Source: Erythrophleum ivorense (lineage: Eukaryota; Streptophyta; Magnoliopsida; Fabales; Fabaceae). From it: DNA of 64,000 bases. Positions 52,530 through 64,000 of this stretch are shown here, piece by piece. The translations under genes and the position numbers were made by a program. Under the pieces are notes generated by a model that saw nothing but the letters and a program-made list of their open reading frames with translations, ran no database searches and was not told the DNA's origin. Location of the stretch: contig JAIUCV010000083.1 in NCBI GenBank assembly GCA_026724425.1, positions 2,170,001-2,234,000 on the forward strand, read 5' to 3'. Every line of letters starts with the position of its first letter. The first letter of the stretch is position 1.

Positions 52530-53133
52530 ATTGTGGAGTGAGCTTCTTCGTCTTTGTGGCTTTGTTCTTGTTTTAGCTTGCGAGCTTCTATTGTTGTTTT
52601 TGGTTTGCGTTGTAAGACATACATTTTGAGATTTATGAGATGGAGTTTTGCCTCATTATCTGTGTTATTTAATGTTGTCTTGGATGTTACACGTGTTGAC
52701 CAGTTGGGTCGTGAGACTTTTCAATCTTTTTGTTATAGGCGTTTAAGAATTTTTCTCTAAGGGCTGCGGTCCTGAATAACTCATTTGGAGACGTTTGTTC
52801 TCTAGCGGACTTACCTGAGTGTCGTGGCTTCAGTGTGAGTGGCTTATCCGAGTGCCGTGGCTTCGGTATGAGCGATGGCAGGCCCGTCTGGGAGGCCGTG
52901 GCCCCAGTTTGGGTAGTTGCAGACTTGTTTGGGAGCCGTGGCCCCAATACAAGTGGTTTTGGTTGACACTTATTTGGGATGTCTTGGAACGTACGTATAC
53001 ATAAGATTGAGTGTGAGTCTCGGGGATCAGGTGAGGATCTCCAGTGTTGTGACCTCGCGAGGTCAGGTTTTGGTCTTGCGAGATGTGTGTTGTATTAGGA
53101 TTCGAGGTCGAATCCAGTTTAGTGGGGGAGAGT

Positions 53134-54221
53134 TGTAACATCCGTAAACCAAGAAGTTGAATTTTTGCCTGGTGTCGATCGACACCGGCCTGATTGCAGA
53201 ATTCCGGTTTGTTTCTATTTTGTTCGGTTCGCGTTGGTTGGGTTGGAAAACCCTAAGACTTGAAATTAAAAGGGTTGGCCGCGTTTTGTAGCTCATGTTT
53301 CGAGGCAGAGAAGTTCCAAAGGCGATTTTGAGGAGATTGTGAAGTTTTGTGAGGTTTAGATTGCTGTTCATCCTTGTTCATCCATTGTTTCTCCCTTTCA
53401 ATCCAAATCCAAGGTGAGTGCGTGACTGTGGGCTCGGGATTTCTGGATCTAGGTTGTTAGATGAATGAATTGATGAGTTTTGTTATTTTTCGTGATGGTT
53501 ATATGATGATTGTGGTGTTTAATCGTGTTTGGATTGATAATTGTGTTATTTCTGTGTTTCTGCGTGATTCATTGCTCTTGGTATCGCTCTGTCGAGCGGG
53601 TGTCGATCGACACCAAGTTTGGTGTCGGTCGACACCAATGCTGGTTTAGGGTGGTTAACCGGTTTGATCGAATTGGAATTGGTAATTGATTTGGAAATTG
53701 AATTAAAATGGTTTAATCTGGTTTAATGGATTTAATTGGTTTTAGTGGTTAATTGAATTGGTTTAATTAATTATTTTCTGATTAATAATTAATTAAGAAT
53801 ATTATTTAATTTTGAGAATTATTTAATAATTATTTGTAAATATTTTAATGGTGGAAAAATATTTAATAATTGTGGAAATTATTTAAAAGACTTTAATTAT
53901 CTAGAAATTGCGTAATTGGCCCGTGGGCAGAGTGATCGTCTCACTAAGTATTTATGATAATACTTACGCATCTCCTTTCCTGTGATGCAGGTGGTAGAAA
54001 TGTTTAAGCGCGGAATCAAGGCCGAAGAAGAGGATGATAGGATTTATGTTTTATTTATTTTGCTTAAATTGTTAGAGTTATTTGATATTTGAATTTATTT
54101 GATTATTGGCTTTTGTTGTTGAATTGATATTATGATTTATTGAATTATTTATTTTAAGACTTTCGCTAGAATTGTTTAAGTATTTATTAAAAAAAAAAAA
54201 AAAAAGGTGTTGGTTGTTTCA
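53134..54221 (+). repeat. Right LTR of E3
   Basis: 1,088 bp. Contains the dyad pair at about 53598-53640 that the left LTR has lost. Ends in an A run and GGTTGTTTCA; TATTT follows. Confidence 0.92.
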
Positions 54222-54234
54222 TATTTAATAAAAT

Positions 54235-55862
54235 CACAGAAGCCGCCATGTTCGCCGTTTCCCGTTGCTCTTCTGTAAGTTCTTCCTCTTCTGCGACACC
54301 TTCCCGGGCTCTTGCTGCAGCTTCTCGTTTTCGTCTCTTCTCTCTCAAGAGCGCTGCAATTTGCGGGTTTTACATAGCCATGTGTTCAAAAATGGCATCA
54401 TTATCTGCACGTTCTTCTTGCACCTCCTTCTGAAGACTTGTAATCGTGGCCTGCAGTAGGGTCGGATCATCCTCGGATCGTCGGCGTCGCAGAGCAAGTG
54501 ACGAAGCAACAGGGACTTGTTGAATTGATCCCATCCCAATAGTTTTACCCTAAACCATTTTTAAACATTAATATGTTAATATTACCTTTAAATATAATGA
54601 AGTTTATATAATTAACAATAAATTAATGTTAATAAATATATACATATATTCATATTTCGATTTATGTACCTGTTCGAAGATGCGGTCAATGTCGGGGGTG
54701 CTCAACTCCACCGATTGGGAACCGCCAAGAGATAACTGCTGAGAGCGTTGTGTTTGTTCCTGAACGACCCTTGCGTTGACATCGTTCCATATTTCCTCAA
54801 CTCTCGGAGTTACATAACTTCCGTCTTTCCTGGTGTGTGTCCTCTAAAAAACTGCCGTTTATGGAGGGAGCACACCTCCATTCTCCGCCGCCTAAATTTA
54901 ATTTAATTAGTTTATAATTAAATTATTTATTTATTTTAATTATATAAGTGAAAAATATATATATATATATATATATTACCATTTCTAAACGTCGTCCGGG
55001 AAAAGGCGTCTGGCCAGATGTGTGAGGTACGACCTTCAGTCTGCCGTCCGCACCAAGACTTAAACAGGCAGCTGAGCATTTCAACGACGTCTCCACGGAG
55101 TGTGGGTTACACCATAATTGAACCAAGCCGTCCCACACCTCGGTACTGATGAAAATTGGCTTTGCGTCGATGCCCTTTGCCCTCCATTTTCTTTCCGAGT
55201 CGCAGACGGTGTTGTTTACACGCAACTTGGCCCTACATCCCAATTATACCGTTGCTGAAAAATAACAAATTTATAATTAAATTATATATTAAATATAAGT
55301 AAATAAATATATAATAATAATTTGGAAAAAGTAAAAAAATTAATCACCGCAAACATTTTCCACCAAGTGTCTCTGATTTCTTGACTGACTTGGGATCAAT
55401 TTGCATGAGGCTCCGAAAAATACGACTTGATGATCTCGCTGATGGTGCGTGCGACCACACATTCGACACCAAACCTGTTATATCGTAATAAAAATTTAAT
55501 TAATATATTAAAAAAATTATATAAAAATAAATAAATATATTTAATTTTATAAATTTTAAAAGTTTTTACGTACCACAAAGCTCCATCTTCTTTATCTGGA
55601 TGAAGTCTAGTTAGATTAACTCGTCCGGGTAGGGCGAGCAATTCATCGACGGTCATATGTGCATACGGCCGAAGCTGTTGTTGCTGAGGCGGCGGTGGTG
55701 GCGGCTGTTGCTGTTGCGGTGGTGGCGATGGAAAAAACTCCTGCGATTGTGTCTGTGAAACCGTCGTATCCGCCGAAGTAGGACAACCGTCCGTAGAAGG
55801 TCAAGATCCAGACGCATTATTACCAGGCATGAAATGATGGTAGTAATGGTTTTGAGCTGGAG
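54235..55862 (-). pseudogene. TNPA-like (Ptta/En/Spm) gene of the CACTA element
   Basis: Minus-strand exons separated by AT-rich introns. The first exon (about 55862-55580) has a Gln/Pro-rich stretch and DELLALPGRVNLTRLHPDKE. The next, about 55450-55335, is short. The exon at about 55255-54980 reads KLRVNNTVCDSERKWRAKGI, VWDGLVQLWCNPHSVETS and VPHTSGQTPFPGRRLE, matching the plant Ptta/En/Spm family. The next (about 54850-54672) reads THTRKDGSYVTPRVEEIWND. The last (about 54545-54235) has a coiled-coil-like LQKEVQEERADNDAIFEHM and a Glu/Arg-rich tail. In-frame stops in the first exon (after GS, near 55802) and the last (near 54379) mark it as broken. The protein would bind the subterminal repeats. 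Confidence 0.75.
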
Positions 55863-56039
55863 GTCTCATCTGCAAATTAATATTAACATATTTTGAGAAT
55901 ATAATTCAAATTCTATATATCACTATATATTTCTAACTAATTATCCAGTTTCTAAACAGTTCTAACAAAAGTACAATAAACTAAACTAATATAAACAAAA
56001 TAAATATAAAGAATAACTAACCGTTTAATTGGTAACGAA

Positions 56040-57010
56040 AAGTTGTGGCGAAGGAGTTCTGAGTCGTCGAGATATATATAGAATTTTGTCGCCGTCGTAA
56101 AATTGTCGCCATTTACGACGATTTTACGACGACACTAAAAGTTCCATCGCAAAACCATTGGAAAGTTTTTGCACAAAATTTAATATTCCCGCATGGGAAA
56201 TGAAGAAGGATTCGGTGGGGTCGACGTAATCTCGTTGCAATTTCCATCGACTTTACGACGACCATTCAGATGTCGTTGTAAATTCGATGGTACTTTACGA
56301 CATGTTTACGACGATTCTAATCTTCCGTCGCAAAATTGTTGCAAGGTTTTTACAAAGTACATAATTTATTCTCATTCCCGCACGCGGGAAACTGAAATCC
56401 AATTTTTTGGTGTCATAAATTAACGACGAATTTACGACAATTATATTTTAATCGTCGTAAACTCGATGGAAAACTTTTTAATAGGACGGCTTACTTTCGA
56501 TTTCATACGATGAAATCTATTTTTCATACTCTAGTTACCGACGATTTACCATCGAATCGTCGTAAATTAGTCGCTAAATGTAACCCTAAACCCTAAACTC
56601 GCCCCAAACTCTAATTTGCTTAACTGGAAGTATGAAACGTCGTAAACAATGTAAATATTAAGTTGCAAATTGAGTGAAAAATATATATATATATACAAAA
56701 ACCCAACTTTCACAATATCTTGTTAGAATACATAGAAGAAACCTTATACTATGTAAAACATTTATAAAAAAACTTATTTCCAATGTATAAGTGAAATAAA
56801 TTTTGTTTCAATGTTTAAAAGGTCAATGTTTGTTAGTTGGTTAGTCTTATAATCGATATGAGGTGTATTTAAAGGAGTTTTAGGTTTAGGGTTTAGTGTT
56901 TGACCTTTGCGTTGGGAACTCGTTGCAATTTGCATCGACTTACCATCGATGTGTCCCTAAGTCGTTGCTATTGACGACAACTTTACGTCGATTCAATCCT
57001 GTCGGAAATG
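56040..57010. repeat. Internal block of subterminal-type repeats in the CACTA
   Basis: Motifs like those at the element ends (TTTACGACGATT, ATCGTCGTAAA, GTCGTTGTAAA) recur here, between the two CACTA genes and far from either terminus. A short stretch of CCCTAAACCCTAAAC lies at about 56583-56597. Confidence 0.8.
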
Positions 57011-57329
57011 GGGCAGAATTTCCTATAAAATGACCACCACCCCCATAAAATCCTCACAAATTTCCCAAATTTTTCTCATCCCTTTTTCAATAGTTTATCC
57101 CGTGCTAAATGATTAATTTTTTTTTAATCATTTTCATACGGGGTAATCATTGAGAAACCGATAAGAACAAATTTAATGTTAAAAATTAGTAGATGGCAAC
57201 GGAGACGCAACGAATTTGTATAATACACAGAATTCATAACATATGGTACAATACACATAAAATAGGGTAAAATAATTAAGGTATAATACACGGAATATCT
57301 TCTCTCAATACTCGTCATCCGGTTCATCG

Positions 57330-60097
57330 CTTTCGGAGAATTCATCCGGAACGCTCTCTGAACTCATTTGGATCACTGAACTCATACGTTTGTGCACTAT
57401 GACGATCGTTCTCATCTGCCCACCATACTTCTTTAATGCATTCACCTAATCGCCCGACTGGTAAGAATATATATGGTACACCTTCCATTGGATATGATCG
57501 TCCGACACCACCATCGTCATATCGTTTAGGAGCCCGTTTCCGTGTGCGCACTTTTGAAAGAAAATAGAATTCAGTGAAATTAGAAGTTTCTTGAGACAAA
57601 CTTCCAGACACTATTGATCATTCAACCCTCACAAGATTTTTGGCCTTTCCTTTCAAATACCCCATAAATCGTTCGAACGGGTACATCCACCGATAGTGAA
57701 CTGGCCCACCAAGCTCTGCTTCGTAAGGAAGATGTACAGCTAGGTGTTCCATAACATCAAAAAAGGCTGGTGGAAATATCTGCTCCATATTGCACAACAC
57801 CATAGGAATATTTTGTTGGAGTTGACCAATAACATCTACGGTAAGAGTACGGGTACAAAGATCTCGGAAAAACGCTACAATCGCTGCAAAACAAATATTT
57901 CTTTCGTTATTTCATATCACCCATATATATATATTATTTAATAAATATAAAATATATAATTTCTAAAATATACCTGCAATTGCTGCATGTACTTCTGAGG
58001 GTTGAATTTCCGCAAATGCAAACGGAAGTAATCGTTCCATAAACACATGGTAGTCGTGACTTTTCATCCCAGAAAACTATTGTCCTTGAACACATTTAGA
58101 TAGATTAGAAACATACCCATCCGGGAACTTCACATAGGACGATGCCCATTTGAACAAGGACAACTTTTCTGTAGCCCCTAACTGAAATATAGCAACTGGT
58201 ACTTCCCCCTCGTTAGAAATATGCAATTCACTCCATGAACAAATTTCAGCCAAGTCCAATCTTGTCTTTACACTGTCTTTCGTTTTACCTTTTACGTTTA
58301 ACACCGTATGCATGATATTATCGAAGAAATTCTTTTCAATGTGCATAACATCGAGGTTGTGTCTGAGAAGATGAGAGCTCCAGTATGGAAGGTCCCAAAA
58401 AATACTCTTCTTATGCCAATTGTGCTGTTCCCCGTATCCGTCAGGCATATTCCCTGGGGTGTGCCAGTTCCCACCACGTCTAACTGTATTCTCTGCACCA
58501 TAATGATCAATTTTCGCTTCTATAGCCTCTCCAGATAAAATCACAGGTGAAGGAACACGAACAACTTTGTTCTTCTTAAACAATTTCTTGTTTCTCCGGT
58601 ATCTATGGTTCAACGGTAAGAATCGGCGGTGACAGTCAAACCAGCTTGTCTTTCTCCCGTGTTTAAGTTGAAATACATATGTTCGATCGAGGCAATACGG
58701 GCAAGATAACCGCCCATGCGTAGTCCACCCAGAAAGCATTCTGTATGCCGGAAAGTCGCTTATTGTCCACATAAGCACTGCCCGCATCGTAAAGTTCTTC
58801 TTTTGCGAAATATCATACGTCCGAGCTCCAGTATACCACAACTCTTTCAATTCCTCTATCAAAGGTTGTAAAAAAACATCAAGGGAGTGCCGCGGATGCT
58901 TCGGGCCAGGAATCAAGATACTCATAAATAGAAATTCTCTCTGCATGCACATATCAGGAGGAAGATTGTAAGGCGTTAATATTATCGGCCATAGAGAGTA
59001 TTGCCTACCAGACATGCTGAAAGGACTAAATCCATCTGTGCAAAGACCCAAGTAGACATTTCTTTTCTCGCTAGCGAAATCTGGATGCACCGCCTGAAAG
59101 TGTTTCCACGCTTTAGCATCGAAGGATGCCTAATCTCTCCTTCTGTCTGCGAAAGATCGGCATGCCATCTCATCAATCCTGCCGTCCTCTCAGACTGATA
59201 CAGTCTTCGCAATCTATCTTTTATTGGTAGGTACCACATCCGTTGGTACGGTACCTTGTTTCGCCCACGACCTTGTGGCTTGTATCGTGGCTTATGACAA
59301 AATCGACACTCCTGCAACTTATCATCATCTTTCCAGTATAGCATGCAATTATCAACACAAACATCTATCATCTGAGAAGGCAACCCAAGACTAAACACCA
59401 ATTTCTGTATATTGTAATACGAATCAGCAGCTACATTATCATCTGGTAAGATATCCTTAATTAGATCAGCCCAACCGTCCATGATAAACTGACTTAGATT
59501 ACCATCAGTTTTAAGAGTCATCATCCTTTCTGCAACTGACAATTTAGTGTGCCCCTTAGTACATCCATCGTACAAAGGCTGATCTGCTGCTACTAAAATA
59601 TCAAAAAACTTTCTTGCATTTGCATTGCGTTCCTCATACGCCACAATATGAGGATCTCCAAATGTACTTGCGGTTTCAGGAAATGCATCCGTCACCATTT
59701 CATGCATCCTATCAACTTCACTACTGTAATTAACAGGATGATGTTCAACTACTGAATCCACATTTTCCTCAAAATGCATTCCTTCATTAATATAATTACT
59801 ACTGCTACTACTAGCTGCATTTCCTCCATGACCTTCCCCATGGCAATACCAAATATAATAATTCTGCATAAATCCTCTATTCAACAGATGCGACCATACT
59901 CTTGAGATAAGCAAAAAATTTCTATTCATGCATTTTGGACAAGGACAATACATGTACTTATTACTGCTTTCGATCGTAATTTGCAATGTGCTGGTCTGGT
60001 ACATGAATCCTTCAAGGCCATCTCTGAACTCTTTCCTCAGCAACCCGTCGGAATCGTTACGATTGTACATCCATTCCCGTAGCTGATAAATTGACAT
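57330..60097 (-). pseudogene. TNP2-like transposase of the CACTA element
   Basis: Starts MSIYQLREWMYNRNDSDGLL. An N-terminal transposase-associated domain (YMYCPCPKCMNRNF) is followed by the tnp2 domain: CTKGHTKLSVAERMMTLKT, VCVDNCMLYWKDDDKLQECR, NKVPYQRMWYLPIKDRLRRL. Near 59128 one base is lost and the protein continues in another frame: HPDFASEKRNVYLGLCTDGF, YNLPPDMCMQREFLFMSILI, YCLDRTYVFQLKHGRKTSWF, LDVMHIEKNFFDNIMHTVLN. A TAG at 58077-58079 interrupts before SHDYHVFMERLLP. After an intron (about 57973-57900) come IPMVLCNMEQIFPPAFFDVM and YRWMYPFERFMGYLKGKAKN. It catalysed cut-and-paste at CACTA ends; now inactive. Confidence 0.87.
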
Positions 60098-60239
60098 ATT
60101 CTATTTTTTTCTCAGATTTTTTTAGTTTTTTGGGAGAAGAAGTTTATGTGTTTGAGAGTGAAATTTTCGTCATTGGAACTCACGGTATATATAGAAACTT
60201 TTGTGAACTTTACAACGACTTTGCAACGAAAATTTCCAA

Positions 60240-60696
60240 CCAATTTCCAACGATTTCATTTGTTTACAACGAGTTAATATCGATTTGAACTGTTGTTAAA
60301 AAACCGGTGTTAATCTTTAATACACGTTATAAATCATACGCTCACCTAACTTTGTGGTTGTAAAAACGTCGGAATTTTGCGACGATGTTACGTCAAAATT
60401 TAAGTTACACTTAAAATCGTTGTTAAATCGACGTTATTTAACTACGTACATAAATCGTTGTGAAATCGTCGTAAGTTTACCACGAATTAACGACGATTTT
60501 GTATAACGTGGTCAATTCGTCGTAAGGTCGAGACAATTTTACGACGGGTTTAGGACGATATATTTTTGTCCCAAGTTACGACGATTTTACGACGAAATAG
60601 TTTTTCGTGGTAAATTAGTTGTAAAATGGAGGTATTTTACCGACGATTTATTTTCGTCGCAAATGGTCGTCGCAAATGACCTATTTTGTTGTAGTG
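60240..60696. repeat. CACTA right subterminal and terminal repeats
   Basis: Dense TCGTCGTAA/TTACGACGA motifs in both directions, ending TTGTTGTAGTG. This is the 5' end of the element relative to its genes and so likely its promoter. Confidence 0.88.
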
Positions 60697-61330
60697 ATTG
60701 GTTTTACATATGCAGGATATCTATCTGATCCACACAAAGCCCGGTCACAAATTGGTTACATTTTAACAGTCGGAGGAACTGCTATATCATGGAGATCTCA
60801 GAAGCAAACACTTGTGACCACTTCCTCAAACCATGCTGAAATTATTGCGTTCCACGAAGCAAGTAAAAAATGTGTTTGGCTTAGGTCAATAAGTAAATAT
60901 ATTAAATCAAATAGTGGAATTCGGGCGAATAAAGAACCAACCATCTTATATGAAGACAATACTGCATGTTTGCTCAAACGAAGGAATAATATATCAAAAG
61001 TGACAGAACCAAACATATTCCGCCTAAGTTTTTTTCATATACCCAAGAACTCGAGAAGAACAAATTAAGGTGAAATATATTCGATCGTCCGACAATGTAG
61101 TAGATCTTTTCACAAAGTCACTATCTACCTCGACATTCAGAAAACATATCCATAACATTGTAATACGTCATCAACAAGACCTATGAAATCGTCAAGAGGG
61201 AGCTTACATAGTTGTACTCTTTTTACCTTGCTATAGTTTTTCCCACATAATTTTTCATAGAAGGATCTTTAACGAGGTAACTAAAAGCACGTAAAGAGAG
61301 ATATGACTGATAATAGACTCCAAGAGGAGT
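60697..61330 (+). pseudogene. Old copia polyprotein, right part (RNase H) and 3' leader
   Basis: Continues the frame broken at 45862 after one copy of ATT: GFTYAGYLSDPHKARSQIGY, GGTAISWRSQKQTLVTTSSN, HAEIIAFHEASKKCVWLRS, ILYEDNTACLL. A frameshift near 61035 precedes VKYIRSSDNVVDLFTKSLST. The untranslated end (61185-61330) leads to a purine-rich CCAAGAGGAG, the likely polypurine tract. Confidence 0.85.
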
Positions 61331-61570
61331 GTCACGAAAGTCAAATAAAGATTTGCGTGAAAAAGCGAATGTAGAAACCATCACCATTATACTTCACAGT
61401 AATATTTTTCGAAAACTTTCCTCCATATAAGAACACATATTCGTTCACTTTGATACACAATTAAATTATATTCTTCTCCTTCTTATTTTTTCATTGGTAT
61501 TTATTTCTTCTTTGATTCCTTCTTTATTTATCTCTCTAAAATATGTTTGATTTTATAATTCATTAGTAAA
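61331..61570 (+). repeat. Probable right LTR of the old copia
   Basis: Starts TGTCACGAAAGTC right after the purine tract, with CCATATAAGAAC promoter-like sequence near 61424. The right border is a guess because the left LTR is not identifiable. Confidence 0.5.
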
Positions 61571-63044
61571 ACAATTTTATAACATAATTATAGGGAAAAT
61601 CGTATTTTTAATCTTCAAAGTGACAAAAGTTAGCACCTTGAACCTTAAAGTTATTTCACTCACACTTTAAACCCTTAAACTATTTATATATACACATAAA
61701 ACCTCTAAATTAGCTTCGGAAGTTGCGCCGCCAAATATATCAATAGAGCTTTCCGGTTTTCGGTAAAAATTGATGACATGTCAGTAATTTTTCTTTTTTA
61801 TGCCTATAGATTTTTATTTTTAAAATAAAATAATAATATTTTTTTAATTAATAAATAAAAGAAAAAAAATCTCCTTTTTCTCTTCCATTCGTTAGTTCTT
61901 CTCTGACGAACTCTTCCTCGCACACCAGAATGGCATAATTTCTTTGCAAAAATTAAATTGTTAAGGAGAGGGATAAATTCTCTCTGTTGTGAGTGGTGAG
62001 ATCGGTGACTTTAATAAATGATGAGTATAAGTGAGGACGAGGTCGGATATTTCGTATTAAGAAGTCGGAAAAAGATCGGAACAACATGCCGAGCTAAGAA
62101 ATGTAGATCGGAACAAGACGAGCTAAGAAAAAGGAGGTCGGGAAGGTTGCTTATCCCGACTCCGAACTGGAGCCGATCTAAGTCAAGAACGGCTTGCTCG
62201 GTTGGTCAAAAGAGTAAGTAGACAGAGCTCGGCTCCTTTATCTAATGTGTAATGTGCTTATCCTTTGGTTTCAACGTCCATTTATAGTGCTAATACTTTA
62301 GGGTTTTCTTCCTTAAATCCTGGATTACTTGTCTGCTTTTTCCCTCTTCTTTATCTCGTCTTGGGCTCGGACATGGGCCTGGACTTCATCTGCATTGGGC
62401 CTGTAAAGGGGGTTGTACAAACCCACCATTAACAGTAGCCCCCCCCCCCAGTCCGTCGAAGTGATGGTTGACAAGTGCTCGTCTTCGACGGGTTGGGATA
62501 TAGGTTCGGGTCCGGTGCGGATGGAGTCTAGGGCTGACGTGGAAGGCGCTTCGCCGAGTGGAAACTGAACAGTTTTTACCTCGACTACGATGATGCTCAC
62601 ACGCGCCTAAGGATGCGCGTGACGCCCGGCGGATTTCTCTTTTCACCTTTACGCTTCGTCTTCTCCGCCACGTGTCGTTCCTGGCGTGCTCCTAACCGTT
62701 GCCTTTTCTCGGGGAACTGCGCACGCTTCGTGTCTAATCATCGCGACGTTCTGTCTTCCGGTCTCGTCTTATAAATATCCCGTCACTTCCTCTCTTCCTC
62801 TCGTTATTTTCCTTCTGCCTTCCACGAAATCGAGGTAATTGCTCCGAACTCTTGCTTTTTATTTCTTTGAGTCCGAACTGCTTCTCATCTCCGTCCGATC
62901 TAGCTCTGTGTTCTTCCGAGCCGAGATCGTGTTCTTCCGAGCTAGGATCTCCTTCCGAGCTGTTATTTGTTCTTCGTTTTCTCGACTTCTTCGGCGCTTC
63001 TGTCTTTTTCTGGTCTAGTCCTCCTCTTCCAATTTGTCGTTGCG
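61571..63044. other. Unassigned region leading to a gypsy-type ORF; probable LTR or leader
   Basis: The first 400 bp are AT-rich with no recognised feature. From about 62000 the base composition turns GC-richer. A C run of ten at 62442-62451 and TTATAAATATCCC at 62769, followed by a CT-rich leader, suggest an element promoter upstream of the ORF at 63045. No paired LTR lies within the window. Confidence 0.45.
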
Positions 63045-64000
63045 ATGGTGAGGATCGAATCTAGTGAGTCTTCTGGGTCTATTTCCGGCCATTCTGCTAG
63101 AGCCGATTTTTCAAGGAGTCCTGGCGTTTCGGGCTCGTCTTCTAGTCCATCCTCCTTTGAATTCCGGCGCCTCGATTGTCGCGTCCTCCGATTCTTGTGC
63201 AGACTACTCTCGACCGCGAGCCGTCTTGGAGGCAAGGCGCGCCTTCTCGCGGTGCTGTGGCCGGACGGAAATCCGGAGTCTCGCTCGGGGGTGCGAGACC
63301 CAGTTCGGCCCCGCTGGTTCGGAAGCCAGATCGTGCTTCTGCCGTTCCGATGAGAAGTCGGCATCACGGAGAAGAGCCGCCGCGGAAGAAGGCTAAGACC
63401 TCGTCTCGGCTCGAGGTCGTTCAGCCAGTTCGACACGGTATGGGCAAGGGGTTGATGACAGCTCCTCCTAAGAAGGCTTCGGGGAAAAAGGAGAAGGACG
63501 GGGAAAAGGAGAGCGCCGCTCCTCGGGATTTAGCCGATGTGATCGGGAGGTCTGTGTGCTCGACCTCGCCCTGAGTAGGGGGAGTTCGGTGCCCGGTCTG
63601 GAGATTCGAATTCCCCAGGAGGATGAAAGGACTTGGACCGCTCCGGAGGGGTGTATCACCGTCTACGCTGCTTCGTTTGAGGAAGGCCTCTGGTTTCCTC
63701 TTCCCGAGCTTCTCATTGCCTACTGCGAGGCTCGTCACGTAGCTCTCTCTCAGCTGTCCCCGGCGGCTATTCGCTACATGATCTCCGCAATGGTGATGGC
63801 AGCGGAGTGTGGGTTCGTCGTGACGCTGGATTTTTTCGAGGCCATCACCTCGTTTACTCCGAACCGTAGGACCCCGGGGACGTTTTATGCGAACGCGAAG
63901 ACCGGGTTTCAATACGTTGACAACCATCCTTCGAAGACTTCTCTGTGGAAGGAGAAGTATCTTTATGTCAAAGTCAACGAGGCTTCGGTTCCCGATCCGT
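63045..64000 (+). pseudogene. Gypsy-type element protein ('putative gypsy type transposon' family), partial
   Basis: ATG 63045 opens MVRIESSESSGSISGHSARA, Ser-rich. Better coding sense then passes to another frame (from about 63176: PPRKKAKTSSRLEVVQ, KKASGKKEKDGEKESAAPRD) and again near 63540 to a third frame open to the window's end. There ITVYAASFEEGLWFPLPELL, YCEARHVALSQLSPAAIRYM and CGFVVTLDFFEAI resemble the Transposase_28 family found in Tat-type gypsy elements. At least two shifts imply decay, or introns I could not place. It is cut by the window edge. Confidence 0.6.

Larger units (their letters stand above)
46457..54221 (+). mobile_element. Tekay-like Ty3/gypsy chromovirus E3 inside the CACTA
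   Basis: LTRs 46457-47465 and 53134-54221, target duplication TATTT at 46452-46456 and 54222-54226, primer-binding site TGGTATCAGAGC at 47469-47480 and polypurine tract AGTGGGGGAGAG before the right LTR. Gene order as in E2. The LTRs differ at well over ten positions plus an 80-bp gap, so it is older than E2. It carries one gag frameshift and three nonsense codons (49797, 49929, 50103). Confidence 0.93.
45863..60696 (-). mobile_element. CACTA (En/Spm) DNA transposon, split by E3
   Basis: Ends are CACTACAAGAAAACATGCAT at 45863 and TTTTGTTGTAGTG at 60696, inverted over about 13 bp with one mismatch. Target duplication ATT is at 45860-45862 and 60697-60699. Removing E3 and one TATTT leaves about 7.06 kb. 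Both genes read on the minus strand: TNP2-like (60097-57330), then TNPA-like (about 55860-54235). Both ends are dense in CGTCGTAAA/TTTACGACG motifs, which bind the element's protein in this family. It sits in the RNase H part of an old copia. Confidence 0.93.

Overview
The window is plant nuclear DNA, almost certainly from a Brassicaceae species close to Arabidopsis. THIC is recognisable along its whole length, keeps the Arabidopsis exon pattern as I remember it, and carries the plant-type TPP riboswitch in its 3' UTR. It lies between relics of an anthranilate synthase alpha gene (closest in memory to ASA2) and a Josephin-like protease gene (JOSL). From memory these three genes lie close together on A. 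thaliana chromosome 2 (At2g29690, At2g29630, At2g29640). THIC is the only intact host gene I see; most of the rest is nested and decayed transposons. Layout, 1-15.7 kb (gene-bearing part): an ASA2-like gene (777-9515) is broken three ways. A deleted Ty1/copia element with apparently identical 244-bp LTRs sits in its second intron (1306-4409, TSD CCAAG). A gag-only LTR element sits inside its fifth exon (5071-8152, TSD CTAAC). Its 3' end is replaced by a Mutator-like (MULE) transposase fragment (9514-10439). THIC follows (11425-13547, three coding exons, 646 aa) with a 3' UTR intron and a second, riboswitch-bearing intron (aptamer 13969-14084). JOSL (15230 to about 15680) is cut off after its catalytic-cysteine region by a Tat-lineage Ty3/gypsy element. 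Layout, 15.7-42.5 kb: the Tat element (about 15.69-21.04 kb) is cut in its integrase by an Athila-derived gag-protease element (about 21.06-27.12 kb). Then comes a minus-strand Tekay-like chromovirus (E1) whose 5' LTR was invaded by a plus-strand relative (E2, 31459 onward, TSD GTGAT). A 9,363-bp block (29383-38745) was then tandemly duplicated, and the E2 of the second copy has collapsed to a solo LTR (40823-42173). Layout, 42.5-61.6 kb: an old copia pol is split exactly in its RNase H region by a CACTA (En/Spm) element (45863-60696, TSD ATT). That CACTA carries TNP2-like and TNPA-like pseudogenes and is itself split by a third Tekay-like element (E3, 46457-54221, TSD TATTT). The window ends inside a protein resembling the 'putative gypsy type transposon' family (63045-64000). 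How the parts relate: THIC makes HMP-P for thiamin and is probably switched off by TPP through alternative 3' UTR splicing. Visible nesting gives a relative time order: old copia, then CACTA, then E3; and separately E1, then E2, then the tandem duplication, then the solo LTR. The copia in ASA2 looks youngest, since I see no difference between its LTRs. Points most worth a second look are a 114-nt in-frame GT-AG segment between gag and protease shared by E2 and E3, an LTR-borne leader intron with a conserved hairpin, the recurrent dyad TGTCG-NN-CGACA in the LTRs (one of which is the duplication breakpoint), and the gag-only element in the ASA2 exon.
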